The notes beneath the pieces were generated by a model. That model ran no database searches, was not told where the DNA came from, and saw only the letters and a program-made list of their open reading frames with translations. Made by a program: the position numbers and the translations under genes. A stretch of 64,000 nucleotides of DNA from Polyangia bacterium (lineage in GTDB: Bacteria; Myxococcota_A; Polyangia; Fen-1088): NCBI GenBank assembly GCA_036268875.1, contig DATATI010000014.1, positions 1 to 64,000 on the forward strand, in the 5' to 3' direction. Below are positions 31,819 through 43,968 of the stretch, piece by piece (position 1 is the stretch's first letter; every line of letters begins with the position of its first letter).

Positions 31819-33174
31819 GTGAAGCTGGATCTGCCACCCGTCAAGCCTCGCGCGCTTTCGGTGCGCCGCATTCCGGAAGCAGCGCCGGCGCTGGCGGCGT
31901 CGCTGGGGTTGCCAGCGGCGCGGCGCTCGCTGGGGATCATCACCGCCACGTCGGACGACGCGCTCTTCGCCGCCTTGGACCAAGGGACCAAGGCGTCGCC
32001 GGCCGACGTCGTCTACGCCAAGTCGTTCTATGCCGGCTCCGGCTATCCGTCGGGCCCGCTGTCGGGCGAGTGCATCGGCATCTACGCCGGCGTCGATCCC
32101 GCGGAGGTCGACGCGGCGCTGGCCGCCTGTCTTGGTTATCTGGAAAACGAAGCCTGGTTCTACGCCGTCGAGACTGCGGAGGATCCGACGCGGCCGGTGA
32201 TCTTTTTTCCGCACGTGATCGCCTCGCTGGGCCGGTATCTGGCGCCGCTGGCGGACGTGCCGGAGGGCAGCGCGATGGCGTACCTGATCGCGCCGCCGCT
32301 GGAATCGATCGTCGGCGTCGACGCCGCTTGCAAGGGGGCGCCGGTGCGCCTGGCGAAATGGTTCGGGCCGCCGTCGGAGACCAACTTTGGCGGCGGTTAT
32401 CTGGCGGGCGATCTGCCGGCCTGCGAAGCGGCGGCGCGCGCCTTTGCCAGCGCGGTGATCGACGTCTGTCAGGCGCCGCTGCACGCCCGGGCCGCGCGCG
32501 GCGGCGGCGAGCTGGGGCCGGCGGCGACGGCGGTGCGCGCGGCGGGCGGGGCACCGTCGGGAAAATTTCAAGCGCTGGACACCGGCCAGCGGTTCAATGA
32601 AAAGCCCGATCACCTGACCCACCTGGTCGATGACCAGACGCTGGTGCGCAAGACACACCCTCGCATCATCGCGCGCGGCAAGCTGGATCTGCTGCAAGCG
32701 GCGTTGCTGGACGCGCAGGTGGCCGCCGACGCCGAGGAAGCACGGGCGCTGGTCGGCGAGCTCGGCGAATTGCTGGAGCTGGCGCGCGCCCTGGTCGGCG
32801 CCGAGGTCACCGGCCGCCCGCTGGCGCCAGTGCGCCTGTTCGGGATGAGCGGCCTCGAGATCCGCGACGCCACCCACCACACGCGCGAGCTTTACGGGGT
32901 GCCGTTCATGTACCCCGACGTGCGGCAGGGACCGCTCATCGCCAAGCTGAACCTGGCCCGGGCCATCGCACGCGAGGCGGAAGTGTCCGTGCTGCAGGCG
33001 TTCCCCGCGGCGACCGGCGGACCGACGGCACCGCCCGCGCGCGCGGATCTGGCCGAGGCGCTGAATCGGGTCTCATCGGCGTTGTACCTTCTGGCCTGCA
33101 AATACGTCGCTGGCCGCTATGAAGGCAACCGCCGCCCGAAAGGCCCGGTGCGCGGCTGGCGGCCGCCGGCGTGA
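31819..33174 (+). CDS. EutL shell protein fused to EutT-type cobalamin adenosyltransferase
   Basis: Residues 1-220 of this 451-residue protein match EutL, the trimeric tandem-BMC shell protein of ethanolamine microcompartments: RSLGIITATSDDA, VVYAKSFYAG, MAYLIAPPLESIVGVDAA, PPSETNFGGGYLAGD and ACEAAARAF. After a linker (about 221-258), residues 259-440 match EutT cobalamin adenosyltransferases: KPDHLTHL, a THPRI helix start, RALVGAEVTGRPL, AKLNLARAIAREAEV and ALNRVSSALYLL. The HX11CCXXC metal motif of enteric EutT is absent. EutT makes adenosylcobalamin, the cofactor of EutBC encoded just upstream. The start is GTG at 31819, 18 bases after eutC. I know of no described fusion of this kind. No other shell gene is in the window, so whether it joins a compartment is open. 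Confidence 0.85.
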   Translation: MKLDLPPVKPRALSVRRIPEAAPALAASLGLPAARRSLGIITATSDDALFAALDQGTKASPADVVYAKSFYAGSGYPSGPLSGECIGIYAGVDPAEVDAALAACLGYLENEAWFYAVETAEDPTRPVIFFPHVIASLGRYLAPLADVPEGSAMAYLIAPPLESIVGVDAACKGAPVRLAKWFGPPSETNFGGGYLAGDLPACEAAARAFASAVIDVCQAPLHARAARGGGELGPAATAVRAAGGAPSGKFQALDTGQRFNEKPDHLTHLVDDQTLVRKTHPRIIARGKLDLLQAALLDAQVAADAEEARALVGELGELLELARALVGAEVTGRPLAPVRLFGMSGLEIRDATHHTRELYGVPFMYPDVRQGPLIAKLNLARAIAREAEVSVLQAFPAATGGPTAPPARADLAEALNRVSSALYLLACKYVAGRYEGNRRPKGPVRGWRPPA

Positions 33175-33236
33175 AGCACGGTCTTGCAGCGGCGCGGCCC
33201 GAATGGAATGGTTCCCGGTGAGGATCGCCGCGCGCC

Positions 33237-36148
<2,912 letters not shown>

Positions 36149-36163
36149 ATCGCCGCCGGTTCG

Positions 36164-36556
36164 TCAGTGAACCGTTTCGTTGGTCGTCGGTTCGTCGTCG
36201 GTGTACATGCGCACCGTCTCGAACAGCTTGTCCAAAGCCAGCGGCTTGCGCAGAAACGCGCGCGCGCCGGCGGGGGTCTCGCGGGCGATGGCGCTGATGA
36301 CGATGACGGGGATGCCGGCCAGCGCATGATCGCGTTGCATCACTTCCAGGACTTGTTTGCCGTCGATGAAGGGCATCATCAGATCAAGGATCACCAGTCG
36401 CGGTCCACGCGAACGATTCTCGGCCAGGAACTGCAGCGCCTGGCGTCCGTTGCCCGCCGGCACCACGTCATAACCCTCCGCTTCGAGCAGGTCTTGCAGA
36501 ATGTCGCGAATCTCGAAGTCGTCTTCAACAAGCAAGACCGTCTTACCTGGCGCCAT
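36164..36556 (-). CDS. Single-domain response regulator receiver protein
   Basis: This 130-residue CheY-like receiver has acidic residues in LLVEDDFEIRD, phosphoacceptor Asp in LVILDLMMPF, the conserved Ser in VIVISAIA and Lys in FLRKPLALDKL. No output domain follows, so it acts through protein contact. The ATG at 36556 has a strong GGAG six bases upstream, so the longer open frame is not used. It diverges from the MinD-PilZ gene with about 200 bp between starts. Confidence 0.92.
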   Translation of the reverse strand: MAPGKTVLLVEDDFEIRDILQDLLEAEGYDVVPAGNGRQALQFLAENRSRGPRLVILDLMMPFIDGKQVLEVMQRDHALAGIPVIVISAIARETPAGARAFLRKPLALDKLFETVRMYTDDEPTTNETVH

Positions 36557-36759
36557 CCGATCTCCTTTCGCCGTCTTTCTACGGTGAGGTTGGTCGGCAG
36601 TTCCGTCAAGCATCATTGCGGGAAAAACTGCCGGTACCTGACCTTACATAGGCGACATAGTAGAAAAAATCCTGGCCTCGTCGCGAGCCTGTTTTGCCGC
36701 CGATTTTGCCTGCCTAAAGTTACGTCAGAACTTTGACGATAGCCGCGGGTGAGGGTCCC

Positions 36760-38100
36760 GTGAAATCTCCGACGCAGCCAAGTTCAGCTACCCGGATCAT
36801 CACCATCGGTGGTGGAAAAGGTGGCGTAGGAAAAAGCATTGTCTCGTCCAACCTGGCGGTCGCGATGGCGCAGAACGGCCATCGCGTGGTCCTGGTGGAC
36901 TGCGATCTCGGCGCCGCCAACCAGCACGTCCTGTTCGGCATCGATCGGCCGTTGCCGGGCTTGCAGGCGCTGATTGATCGCAAGATCGATTCGCTGACGC
37001 CGGCCATGACGCCGACCGGATTGCCCAACCTGCACCTGGTGGCGGGGACGGGCGCGTCGGTGGGCGCGGCCAACATCAGCCACGGCGAAAAACAGCGCAT
37101 CATGAAAAAGATCCGCGGGCTGGACGCCGACGTGGTCATCGTCGACGTGGGCGCCGGCGTCAGCTTCAATGTTCTGGATTTTTTCGAGCTGGGTTCGCAG
37201 CGCCTGCTGGTGGTGACGCCGCAAGTGACGTCGATCCAGACGGCGTATTCGTTTCTGAAAGGCGCGGTGATGCGCACCCTGCGCCACCACGCCGAAAAGA
37301 CGGACGAGATCGAGCTTTTGGAACCGGCCATCACCAGCCGGGAGAACGAAAAGGTCGCCACGCTGCTGAACCGTCTGCGCGAACAGCACCCCGCGTTCGG
37401 CGAGGCGATCTTCCAGATCCTGGCGCGATTCAACGCGCAGATCGTCGGCAATCAAGTCTTCGAAGAAAACCAGACCGGCATCTTTCACGCGGTGTCGCGC
37501 ATGATTCAGGATTTTCTGGGCATCAGCGTGCCGATCCTGGGCTACGTCGGCGTCAGCCGGCGCATCCGCGAATCGGTGAACCAGCGGCGGCCGATGCTGC
37601 TTGGCGGGCAGAAGGACGAGAACGCCAAGATCTTCAGGGAAATGGCCGAAAATTTGTTGATGGAAGATGTCTCGATCGATGATCTGCTGATCGACGAAGA
37701 CGATGGTGAAGCCGCGCCGGCGCCAGCCCAGGCGCCGCCGGCCGCGGGCGAGGTCGGCGCCGGCAAGTTGCAGCCGGAGTACACGCCCTATGCGCGCAAG
37801 CATCTGCGTCACGCCGTCGACTGGAAGGTCACGGTGAAGACCGCGGGCGGCGATGTGCCGGTGCGGGTGGTGGAGATTTCCGCCGGCGGCCTGGCGCTGG
37901 AGAGCGGGGCGCGCTTTGAGATCGGCGAGCAGATGACCGTGGTGTTCGACAACCTGCCTGATCACGCCACCGCGGTGGTGACAGTGGCGCGGCGAATTCC
38001 GCGCGGCTATGCCGTCGAGGGCGTGATGCCGGCTCCGGTGGCGGCCCTGGCCTCGTCCGGCGACGTCAGCAGCAGCAGCACCAACCGTCTGGCTGGCTGA
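36760..38100 (+). CDS. MinD/ParA-family ATPase fused to a PilZ-like domain
   Basis: This encodes about 446 residues. The N-terminal 250 residues form a MinD/FlhG-type P-loop ATPase: deviant Walker A GGGKGGVGKS, VLVDCDLGAANQH, and VVIVDVGAGVSFNVLDFF. A Pro/Ala-rich linker follows (about 310-335), then a C-terminal PilZ-like domain with RKHLRHAVDW and VEISAGGLAL, which in PilZ proteins bind cyclic di-GMP. The combination suggests second-messenger control of polar placement or motility machinery (inference). The GTG at 36760 is preferred because GAGGG lies just upstream; a TTG at 36733 is possible. Confidence 0.85.
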   Translation: MKSPTQPSSATRIITIGGGKGGVGKSIVSSNLAVAMAQNGHRVVLVDCDLGAANQHVLFGIDRPLPGLQALIDRKIDSLTPAMTPTGLPNLHLVAGTGASVGAANISHGEKQRIMKKIRGLDADVVIVDVGAGVSFNVLDFFELGSQRLLVVTPQVTSIQTAYSFLKGAVMRTLRHHAEKTDEIELLEPAITSRENEKVATLLNRLREQHPAFGEAIFQILARFNAQIVGNQVFEENQTGIFHAVSRMIQDFLGISVPILGYVGVSRRIRESVNQRRPMLLGGQKDENAKIFREMAENLLMEDVSIDDLLIDEDDGEAAPAPAQAPPAAGEVGAGKLQPEYTPYARKHLRHAVDWKVTVKTAGGDVPVRVVEISAGGLALESGARFEIGEQMTVVFDNLPDHATAVVTVARRIPRGYAVEGVMPAPVAALASSGDVSSSSTNRLAG

Positions 38101-38133
38101 GCGACCGGCGCGCCGCTCCGCTATGCTGGGCGC

Positions 38134-38844
38134 ATGGCGAAGAAGGCGCCGCCCGGATTCAACACGCCGTTTCGCGGTTTGAAACCGCCGGCCGCTCCGC
38201 CTGTGGCCGCCCCGGCTCCGGCGAAGGCGTCCCTGAAGCATGCGGCGCCGGCCGCACGCACCGCCAGCGCGCCCAGCGACGACGATCGATTGTTCGAGCA
38301 AGCCATGCGCGGCGTGACGCCGCTGTCGTCGGCCGAGCGCTCGCGGCGCGCCGCGCCGGCGGGGGCGCCGGCGGTGGCCCCGTCGCGGGCGACCCTGCGC
38401 GCCCGGGCCCGACGCGAGGACGCCTTGGCCGACGCTGATCTGGTCGAGCTGGTGGCCAAACCCGGCCATCTCACCATCGAGGAAAACGGCGAGTCAATGT
38501 TTGGTTTCGGCGCAGGGGTCGACCGGCGGTTGTTGCGGCGACTCGGCGCCGGCGACTACCCGATCGACGCCGAGCTTGATCTGCACGGCCTGCGCCGCGA
38601 CGCCGCCATCGCCGCCTTGGAGCGGGCGATCAAGCACGCGCGCGCGGCGGGCCAGCGCTGCTTGCTGGTCATTCACGGCCGCGGGTTGAACTCCGGCGAC
38701 GAGGGCCCGGTCCTCAAGCGAACGGTGGCCGAAGCGTTGGCGGACGGGGCGCTGTCGCGGCTGGTGCTGGCCTTTGCCTCGGCGCCGCCGTCGGCCGGCG
38801 GGCCAGGCGCCACGTTGGTCTTGCTGCGCAAGCCATCGCGCTAG
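38134..38844 (+). CDS. Smr domain protein
   Basis: This 236-residue protein has a Pro/Ala-rich N-terminal half with KKAPPGFNTPFRGLKP and a C-terminal Smr domain: AELDLHGLRRDAA with the LDLHG motif, LLVIHGRGLNS with HGRG, and a terminal GGPGATLVLLRK. Smr domains of this stand-alone type have nicking endonuclease or RNA-binding activity. The gene begins 33 bases after the MinD-PilZ gene on the same strand. Confidence 0.85.
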   Translation: MAKKAPPGFNTPFRGLKPPAAPPVAAPAPAKASLKHAAPAARTASAPSDDDRLFEQAMRGVTPLSSAERSRRAAPAGAPAVAPSRATLRARARREDALADADLVELVAKPGHLTIEENGESMFGFGAGVDRRLLRRLGAGDYPIDAELDLHGLRRDAAIAALERAIKHARAAGQRCLLVIHGRGLNSGDEGPVLKRTVAEALADGALSRLVLAFASAPPSAGGPGATLVLLRKPSR

Positions 38845-38868
38845 AAGCGCCGCGCCGACGGCGTCATT

Positions 38869-38899
38869 TTGCTTTGCAGTCTGTCCGGGGTCATATAAA
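38869..38899 (+). promoter_or_regulatory. Possible sigma-70-type promoter of the GAPDH gene
   Basis: An AT-rich patch in this GC-rich region contains TATAAA at 38894-38899 with TTGCTT 19 bases or TTTGCA 15 bases upstream. Neither spacing is ideal. It lies about 60 bases before the GAPDH start. Confidence 0.35.
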
Positions 38900-38930
38900 T
38901 ACGGCTTTGGTGCACAAACGCCGGCGCTGA

Positions 38931-40010
<1,080 letters not shown>

Positions 40011-40019
40011 CGCTGGCGG

Positions 40020-40048
40020 TGCGCGCCGTCGTTCAGAGACGGCGCGCA
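40020..40048. terminator. Perfect 11-bp hairpin between convergent genes
   Basis: TGCGCGCCGTC pairs exactly with GACGGCGCGCA around a 7-base loop. There is no T-run on either side, and it overlaps the last codons of the opposite RarD gene, so it could only be a weak or Rho-assisted terminator. Confidence 0.4.
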
Positions 40049-40926
40049 TACGCGGCGCGGATGCCGTCGCCGGCGAAGATCGCCAGCGCCAGCCAGATCA
40101 TGGCAAAGCCAACCCAGCGCGCCGGCGGCATGGTCTCGTTGGTGACGAGGACACCGCACAGAAACTGCAGCGTCGGCGCGATGTATTGCAAAAGGCCGAT
40201 CGCCGTCAGGGGAATGCGGATCGCGGCGGCGCCGAAGGCCAGCAGCGGCAGCGCGGTGATCACCCCGCTGCCCGCCAGCAGCAAGGCGTGTCCGGTGCCG
40301 TGGCCGCTGAAAGAACTCGACCGGTGCTGGTGCAGCCAGCCGAGGTAGCCGAGCGCCGGAAGAAAAAGAACCAGCGTTTCGATGGCCAGGCTCTCGACGG
40401 CGCCGATCTGGGCCGTCTTCTTGATGAGACCGTAAGTGCCGAAGCTGCCCGCCAGCGCCAGGGCGATCCATGGCGGCCGTCCGTGATTGACCGTCAACAC
40501 CACCACCGCCGCCGCCGCGCACACCGTGGCCAACCACTGTGCGGTGCGCAGCCGCTCGCGGAAAATCAGCACGCCCAGCAGCACACTGACCAGCGGATTG
40601 ATGAAATAGCCGAGCGCGCTCTCCACCACCTGCGCGCTGTTGACGGCGTAGATGTAGACGCCCCAGTTGATCGACACCAGTGCCGCCGCCAGGGTCAGCA
40701 AGAGGAGCTTGCCCGGCGCGCGCAGGAGGCGCGGAAGCCACGACCACCGCTGGCGAGCCGCCAGGATCGCCAGCACGGTGGCCAGCGACCAGACCATCCG
40801 ATGGGCCAGGATCTCCAGCGCGCCCGCCGGTTTCAGCAGAGGCCAATAAAGCGGAAACAACCCCCACATGGCATAGGCGCCGATGGCGTAAGCGGTTCCG
40901 CGGCCTCTTTCTGATTCGTGCACCAC
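40033..40926 (-). CDS. rarD: RarD/EamA-family inner-membrane transporter
   Basis: This 297-residue membrane protein has about ten hydrophobic helices in two EamA repeats. The N-terminus GTAYAIGAYAMWGLFPLYW, SINWGVYIYAVNSAQVVE, SALGYFINPLVSVLLGVLIF and LLQYIAPTLQFLCGVLV are characteristic of RarD (chloramphenicol-sensitivity protein) within the drug/metabolite transporter superfamily. Substrate is unknown. The start is a GTG at 40926 or the adjacent codon. Confidence 0.9.
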   Translation of the reverse strand: MVHESERGRGTAYAIGAYAMWGLFPLYWPLLKPAGALEILAHRMVWSLATVLAILAARQRWSWLPRLLRAPGKLLLLTLAAALVSINWGVYIYAVNSAQVVESALGYFINPLVSVLLGVLIFRERLRTAQWLATVCAAAAVVVLTVNHGRPPWIALALAGSFGTYGLIKKTAQIGAVESLAIETLVLFLPALGYLGWLHQHRSSSFSGHGTGHALLLAGSGVITALPLLAFGAAAIRIPLTAIGLLQYIAPTLQFLCGVLVTNETMPPARWVGFAMIWLALAIFAGDGIRAAYARRL

Positions 40927-40983
40927 CGCTTGATTTAACCAGCGGTCGATTCGCCGCCGGTGGTGAATCTCATCGATCCATTC

Positions 40984-42348
40984 TCATTGATCCATCTTGG
41001 GCACCGGCACAGTGCTGTCGGCGGCGGCGCCGCAGAAGTTCACCTTCTTGATCATCGGCGGCGGGTTGGCGCGCTCGCGCTTGGCGGTGGCCTTGCGCGT
41101 GTTGTACGTGCGCTGGACGTGTTCGTTGGACTTGCTGATCGCTGTTTGCAGCGCCTTCCAGGCCGCCTGAGCCTTCGGGTCGGCGCCGGCCACCGGATCG
41201 GGGACCATCGCCACCAGCGAGACCAGGTCTTCGATCAACGTCGCCGGCGATTTGGGATCGGCCAGGGCCAGGGCGGTGGCCGGCACCAGCACGTTGTCGC
41301 GGAACTCGGCCAGGTCGTCGGCGTCGACCTGACACCACAGGATGCGCGAATGAAACGCCGCCAGGGCCGGACCAGCCTCGGCGCGCGGCTGGTGCAAGAG
41401 CTTCTTCAGCGGCTCGTCATAGTCACCTTGCGCCTCGCCGTACGAGCTCAGCATGACATCGACCAGCTTGCCGCGGCACTCTGGATCGCAGGTGACGCCG
41501 CCCAGATACGACACCAGCCAGCGCCGGTGATCGCCGTGAAATTTTTCCAGCGCCGCGGCCTCGCCGCCGGTGACCAGCTCGCCGGTGCGCGCGGTGGCTA
41601 AAACCAGCGCGGCGACCAGGCGGGCGCCGACGGACGTCGCCTCGAATTTTTCGATTTCCTTCCATTGTCGACGTTCGTAAAAATCTTGTAATACCGGCTC
41701 GAACAGCCAGGACATGGTGCCGGGATGGGCCTGCACCTCGCGCTCGTCCTTCAGCAGCACCATCGGTCCGCTGCCCACGGCGCCAGCGTCGACGGCGGCG
41801 GCGGTCTCGTCCTGGATCACCTGGGCGATGGAGTCCGACCGATCGGACAGCTTGTCGTCCTTGCAGATCTCCGCCGCCCGCTGCACGCCGAAACGCTGCA
41901 GGCAGGTCAGCCTGAAGGCCTGGGCCAGCTGCAGATAATTCTTGTTGGCGGTGCTGGCCAGGACGGCGCGCATGTACCCGGCGTTGTCCTTGCCCAGCTC
42001 CAGCGCGTACGACACCGCCAGCTCGGGGTCGATGATGTTGCCGCGGGTCAGCGACAGCAGCACGCCGAACCGCTGGTCCGCCGACGTCGGGCCCTGCGAC
42101 GAAAGCACGTTCAGGTTCTTGGACAGGATCTCGGCGCGGGCGATGCGCCAGTCGTTGTCGGCCTTGGTGCGGGCGATGGCCTGTTCGGAGCGTCCCGTCT
42201 CGGCGGCGGTCAGCGACTGCCGGTATTGCCAGATCGACGTCGCCACCAGCCCCGCCACGCCGATGACAAAGCTGGACAGAAAGCTCGAGTACGTCTGGAT
42301 GAATCGCCCGATCTTCGAGAGCTCCTCGGTCGCCGTTGGTTTGTCCAT
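40984..42348 (-). CDS. Single-span membrane protein, function unknown
   Basis: This encodes 454 residues from MDKPTATEELSK. One transmembrane helix is visible near the N-terminus (about 17-37, FLSSFVIGVAGLVATSIW); the remainder is mostly helical and soluble, with scattered Cys and a Lys/Arg-rich C-terminal region. I recognise no domain. The ATG at 42348 is chosen because it begins just before the membrane helix; the open frame extends 56 codons further without features. It is divergent from the CPBP gene, with about 70 bp between starts. Confidence 0.65.
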   Translation of the reverse strand: MDKPTATEELSKIGRFIQTYSSFLSSFVIGVAGLVATSIWQYRQSLTAAETGRSEQAIARTKADNDWRIARAEILSKNLNVLSSQGPTSADQRFGVLLSLTRGNIIDPELAVSYALELGKDNAGYMRAVLASTANKNYLQLAQAFRLTCLQRFGVQRAAEICKDDKLSDRSDSIAQVIQDETAAAVDAGAVGSGPMVLLKDEREVQAHPGTMSWLFEPVLQDFYERRQWKEIEKFEATSVGARLVAALVLATARTGELVTGGEAAALEKFHGDHRRWLVSYLGGVTCDPECRGKLVDVMLSSYGEAQGDYDEPLKKLLHQPRAEAGPALAAFHSRILWCQVDADDLAEFRDNVLVPATALALADPKSPATLIEDLVSLVAMVPDPVAGADPKAQAAWKALQTAISKSNEHVQRTYNTRKATAKRERANPPPMIKKVNFCGAAADSTVPVPKMDQ

Positions 42349-42421
42349 CGGACGCCGAAGATAGCTCGTCTGTCGCGCGATTGTCTGGTAATGGTTGCCC
42401 TTCGCTTCGGGGCGTGGCGCG

Positions 42422-43456
42422 ATGAAATGGCTTGAGCTCCCGCAGATCAAATGGGCGGTGCCGATCCCGCTTCTGCTGGCGCTGGCGCCGCTGGTCTGGT
42501 GGTTTTTTCGCGACACCTGGCGCGGCTTGGACGAAGACGCCTTCGAATACCGGCGCGACCTCCACGCCCGCGGCGCGGTCGACTATCGCCCGCTGCTGGC
42601 GCTGACACTCGCGGTGCTGGTGCTGACCATCCAGGAGTACTACAGCCGCTACGATTTCTACCTGCACGTGCTGCACAAGTGGCTGCAGGCGCGCGAGGAC
42701 GTCAACCCCAGCGGTTGGGTGAACCTGTCCGTCTACGACGAGCTTTACCTGCGCACCTTCTGGGGGATCTTGCGCGTCGCCGGCTACGCGCTGCCGCTTT
42801 TGGTGTGGCCAATTTTTTTTCGCGGCGATCGCTTCATCGATTTCGGCCTGCGCCCGCAGGGATTCCGCGACCACGCCTGGATCTATGCGATGTGCGTGGT
42901 GGTGATGGTGCCAGTGCTCTTGATCGTCAAGCGGCAGCCGGACTTCGGCGCCTATTACCCGATCTACAAGCTGGCCGGCCGTTCGTGGTTCGACTTCTTT
43001 GCCTGGGAGGCGATCTACCTGGCCCAGTTCGTCGGCCTGGAGTTTTTCTTTCGCGGCTTCTGGCTGCGCGCCACGCGCGCCTTCGGGGCCGGGGCCATCT
43101 GGTCGATGGTGGTGCCGTACTGCATGATCCACTACGGCAAGCCGTACCTGGAAGCCTGGGCGGCGATGGCCGGCGGGGTGGTGCTGGGATCGCTGGCGAT
43201 GCGCACGCGCAGCATCTATGCCGGTCTTTTGCTGCACGGCACGGTGGCGATCTTGATGGACATCCTGGCGCTGGATCGCCGTGGTCAGCTGCCCTCGCTG
43301 CTGGCGCCGGGCTCGTCGCGGCGGTTCATCTTTCTTTACTGGCACGCGCTGATCTGGATCGCCTGGGCCTTGGCCCTCGGCGTGCTGGCGCTGGAGCTCC
43401 GGCGCCGCCGGCGGGCGCGCTTGCCACAAAGCGCGCGCGAGGCCGAGTCGACTTAA
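42422..43456 (+). CDS. CPBP-family (CAAX protease-like) membrane protein
   Basis: This protein of about 344 residues from MKWLELPQIKW has six to eight hydrophobic helices. LEFFFRGFW corresponds to the EExxxR motif of CPBP intramembrane metalloproteases, but only one Glu remains before the Arg, and MIHYGKPYLEAWAA matches the following FxxxH/His-containing motif. The final helix and a basic tail end the protein. With an altered glutamate pair, proteolytic activity is uncertain. A strong intrinsic terminator overlaps the stop codon. Confidence 0.82.
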   Translation: MKWLELPQIKWAVPIPLLLALAPLVWWFFRDTWRGLDEDAFEYRRDLHARGAVDYRPLLALTLAVLVLTIQEYYSRYDFYLHVLHKWLQAREDVNPSGWVNLSVYDELYLRTFWGILRVAGYALPLLVWPIFFRGDRFIDFGLRPQGFRDHAWIYAMCVVVMVPVLLIVKRQPDFGAYYPIYKLAGRSWFDFFAWEAIYLAQFVGLEFFFRGFWLRATRAFGAGAIWSMVVPYCMIHYGKPYLEAWAAMAGGVVLGSLAMRTRSIYAGLLLHGTVAILMDILALDRRGQLPSLLAPGSSRRFIFLYWHALIWIAWALALGVLALELRRRRRARLPQSAREAEST

Positions 43457-43477
43457 CCCGGCCTCGCGCGTTTTTTT
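43434..43477 (+). terminator. Rho-independent terminator after the CPBP gene
   Basis: CGCGCGAGGCCG (43434-43445) pairs perfectly with CGGCCTCGCGCG (43459-43470), a 12-bp GC-rich stem with a 13-base loop, followed by seven T. The stop codon of the CPBP gene (43454-43456) lies inside the loop. Confidence 0.92.
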
Positions 43478-43495
43478 CCGGTCAACGGTCTGTCG

Positions 43496-43741
43496 TTACT
43501 TGGTGGCGGGCGCGTCGGCCTTGGGGGCGTCGGCCTTCACGTCGCCTTTGGTCGCGTCCTTGGCTTTCTTGGTGTGCTTCGTCTTCTTCGTGTCCTTCGC
43601 GTCTTTCGGCGCGGTGCCGTCGGCAGCGGGGGCCTGCGCGACGATCTTGTTCGGCGTGTTGTGCTTCGCCATCGGAGCGGCGAAGGCGCTGGCGCCCGAC
43701 AGAGCCAAGAGAGACAGACCGAGCATGGTGTTGCGAATCAT
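43496..43741 (-). CDS. Small exported Lys/Ala-rich protein
   Basis: This encodes 81 residues. MIRNTMLGLSLLALSGASAFA is a clear signal peptide. The mature part is low complexity, with repeated KDAK/KTKHTKKAK and ADAPKADAP units, giving a strongly basic middle. GGAGG lies seven bases before the ATG, so expression is likely. Similar short basic secreted proteins are common in this phylum; no function is assigned. Confidence 0.75.
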   Translation of the reverse strand: MIRNTMLGLSLLALSGASAFAAPMAKHNTPNKIVAQAPAADGTAPKDAKDTKKTKHTKKAKDATKGDVKADAPKADAPATK

Positions 43742-43968
43742 AGGAATCCTCCGGGGTGAACAGTTGTGGTTGCTTGCTTCTTCTGGCACCGCCGGCGATC
43801 CGTCGGTGTGTGTTGCTGTTCCCTGGCTATTGCAGCCCCGGTGCCAGTTGCCACCGCTGGCAAAGGCCCGTGTTTGGCGGCCGTCCCCGCTGGTGCGCCT
43901 CGGCGTGGGGCGTTTTCGTGTGCGCGCGCTGCAAAAGCGCGACGTAGGCGCGCGCAGCGTCGCGACCG

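Noticed and set aside
28603-33174. Full bacterial microcompartment operon
   Set aside because: Only one shell-type domain is present; no BMC-H or BMC-P genes or downstream aldehyde enzymes lie in the window.
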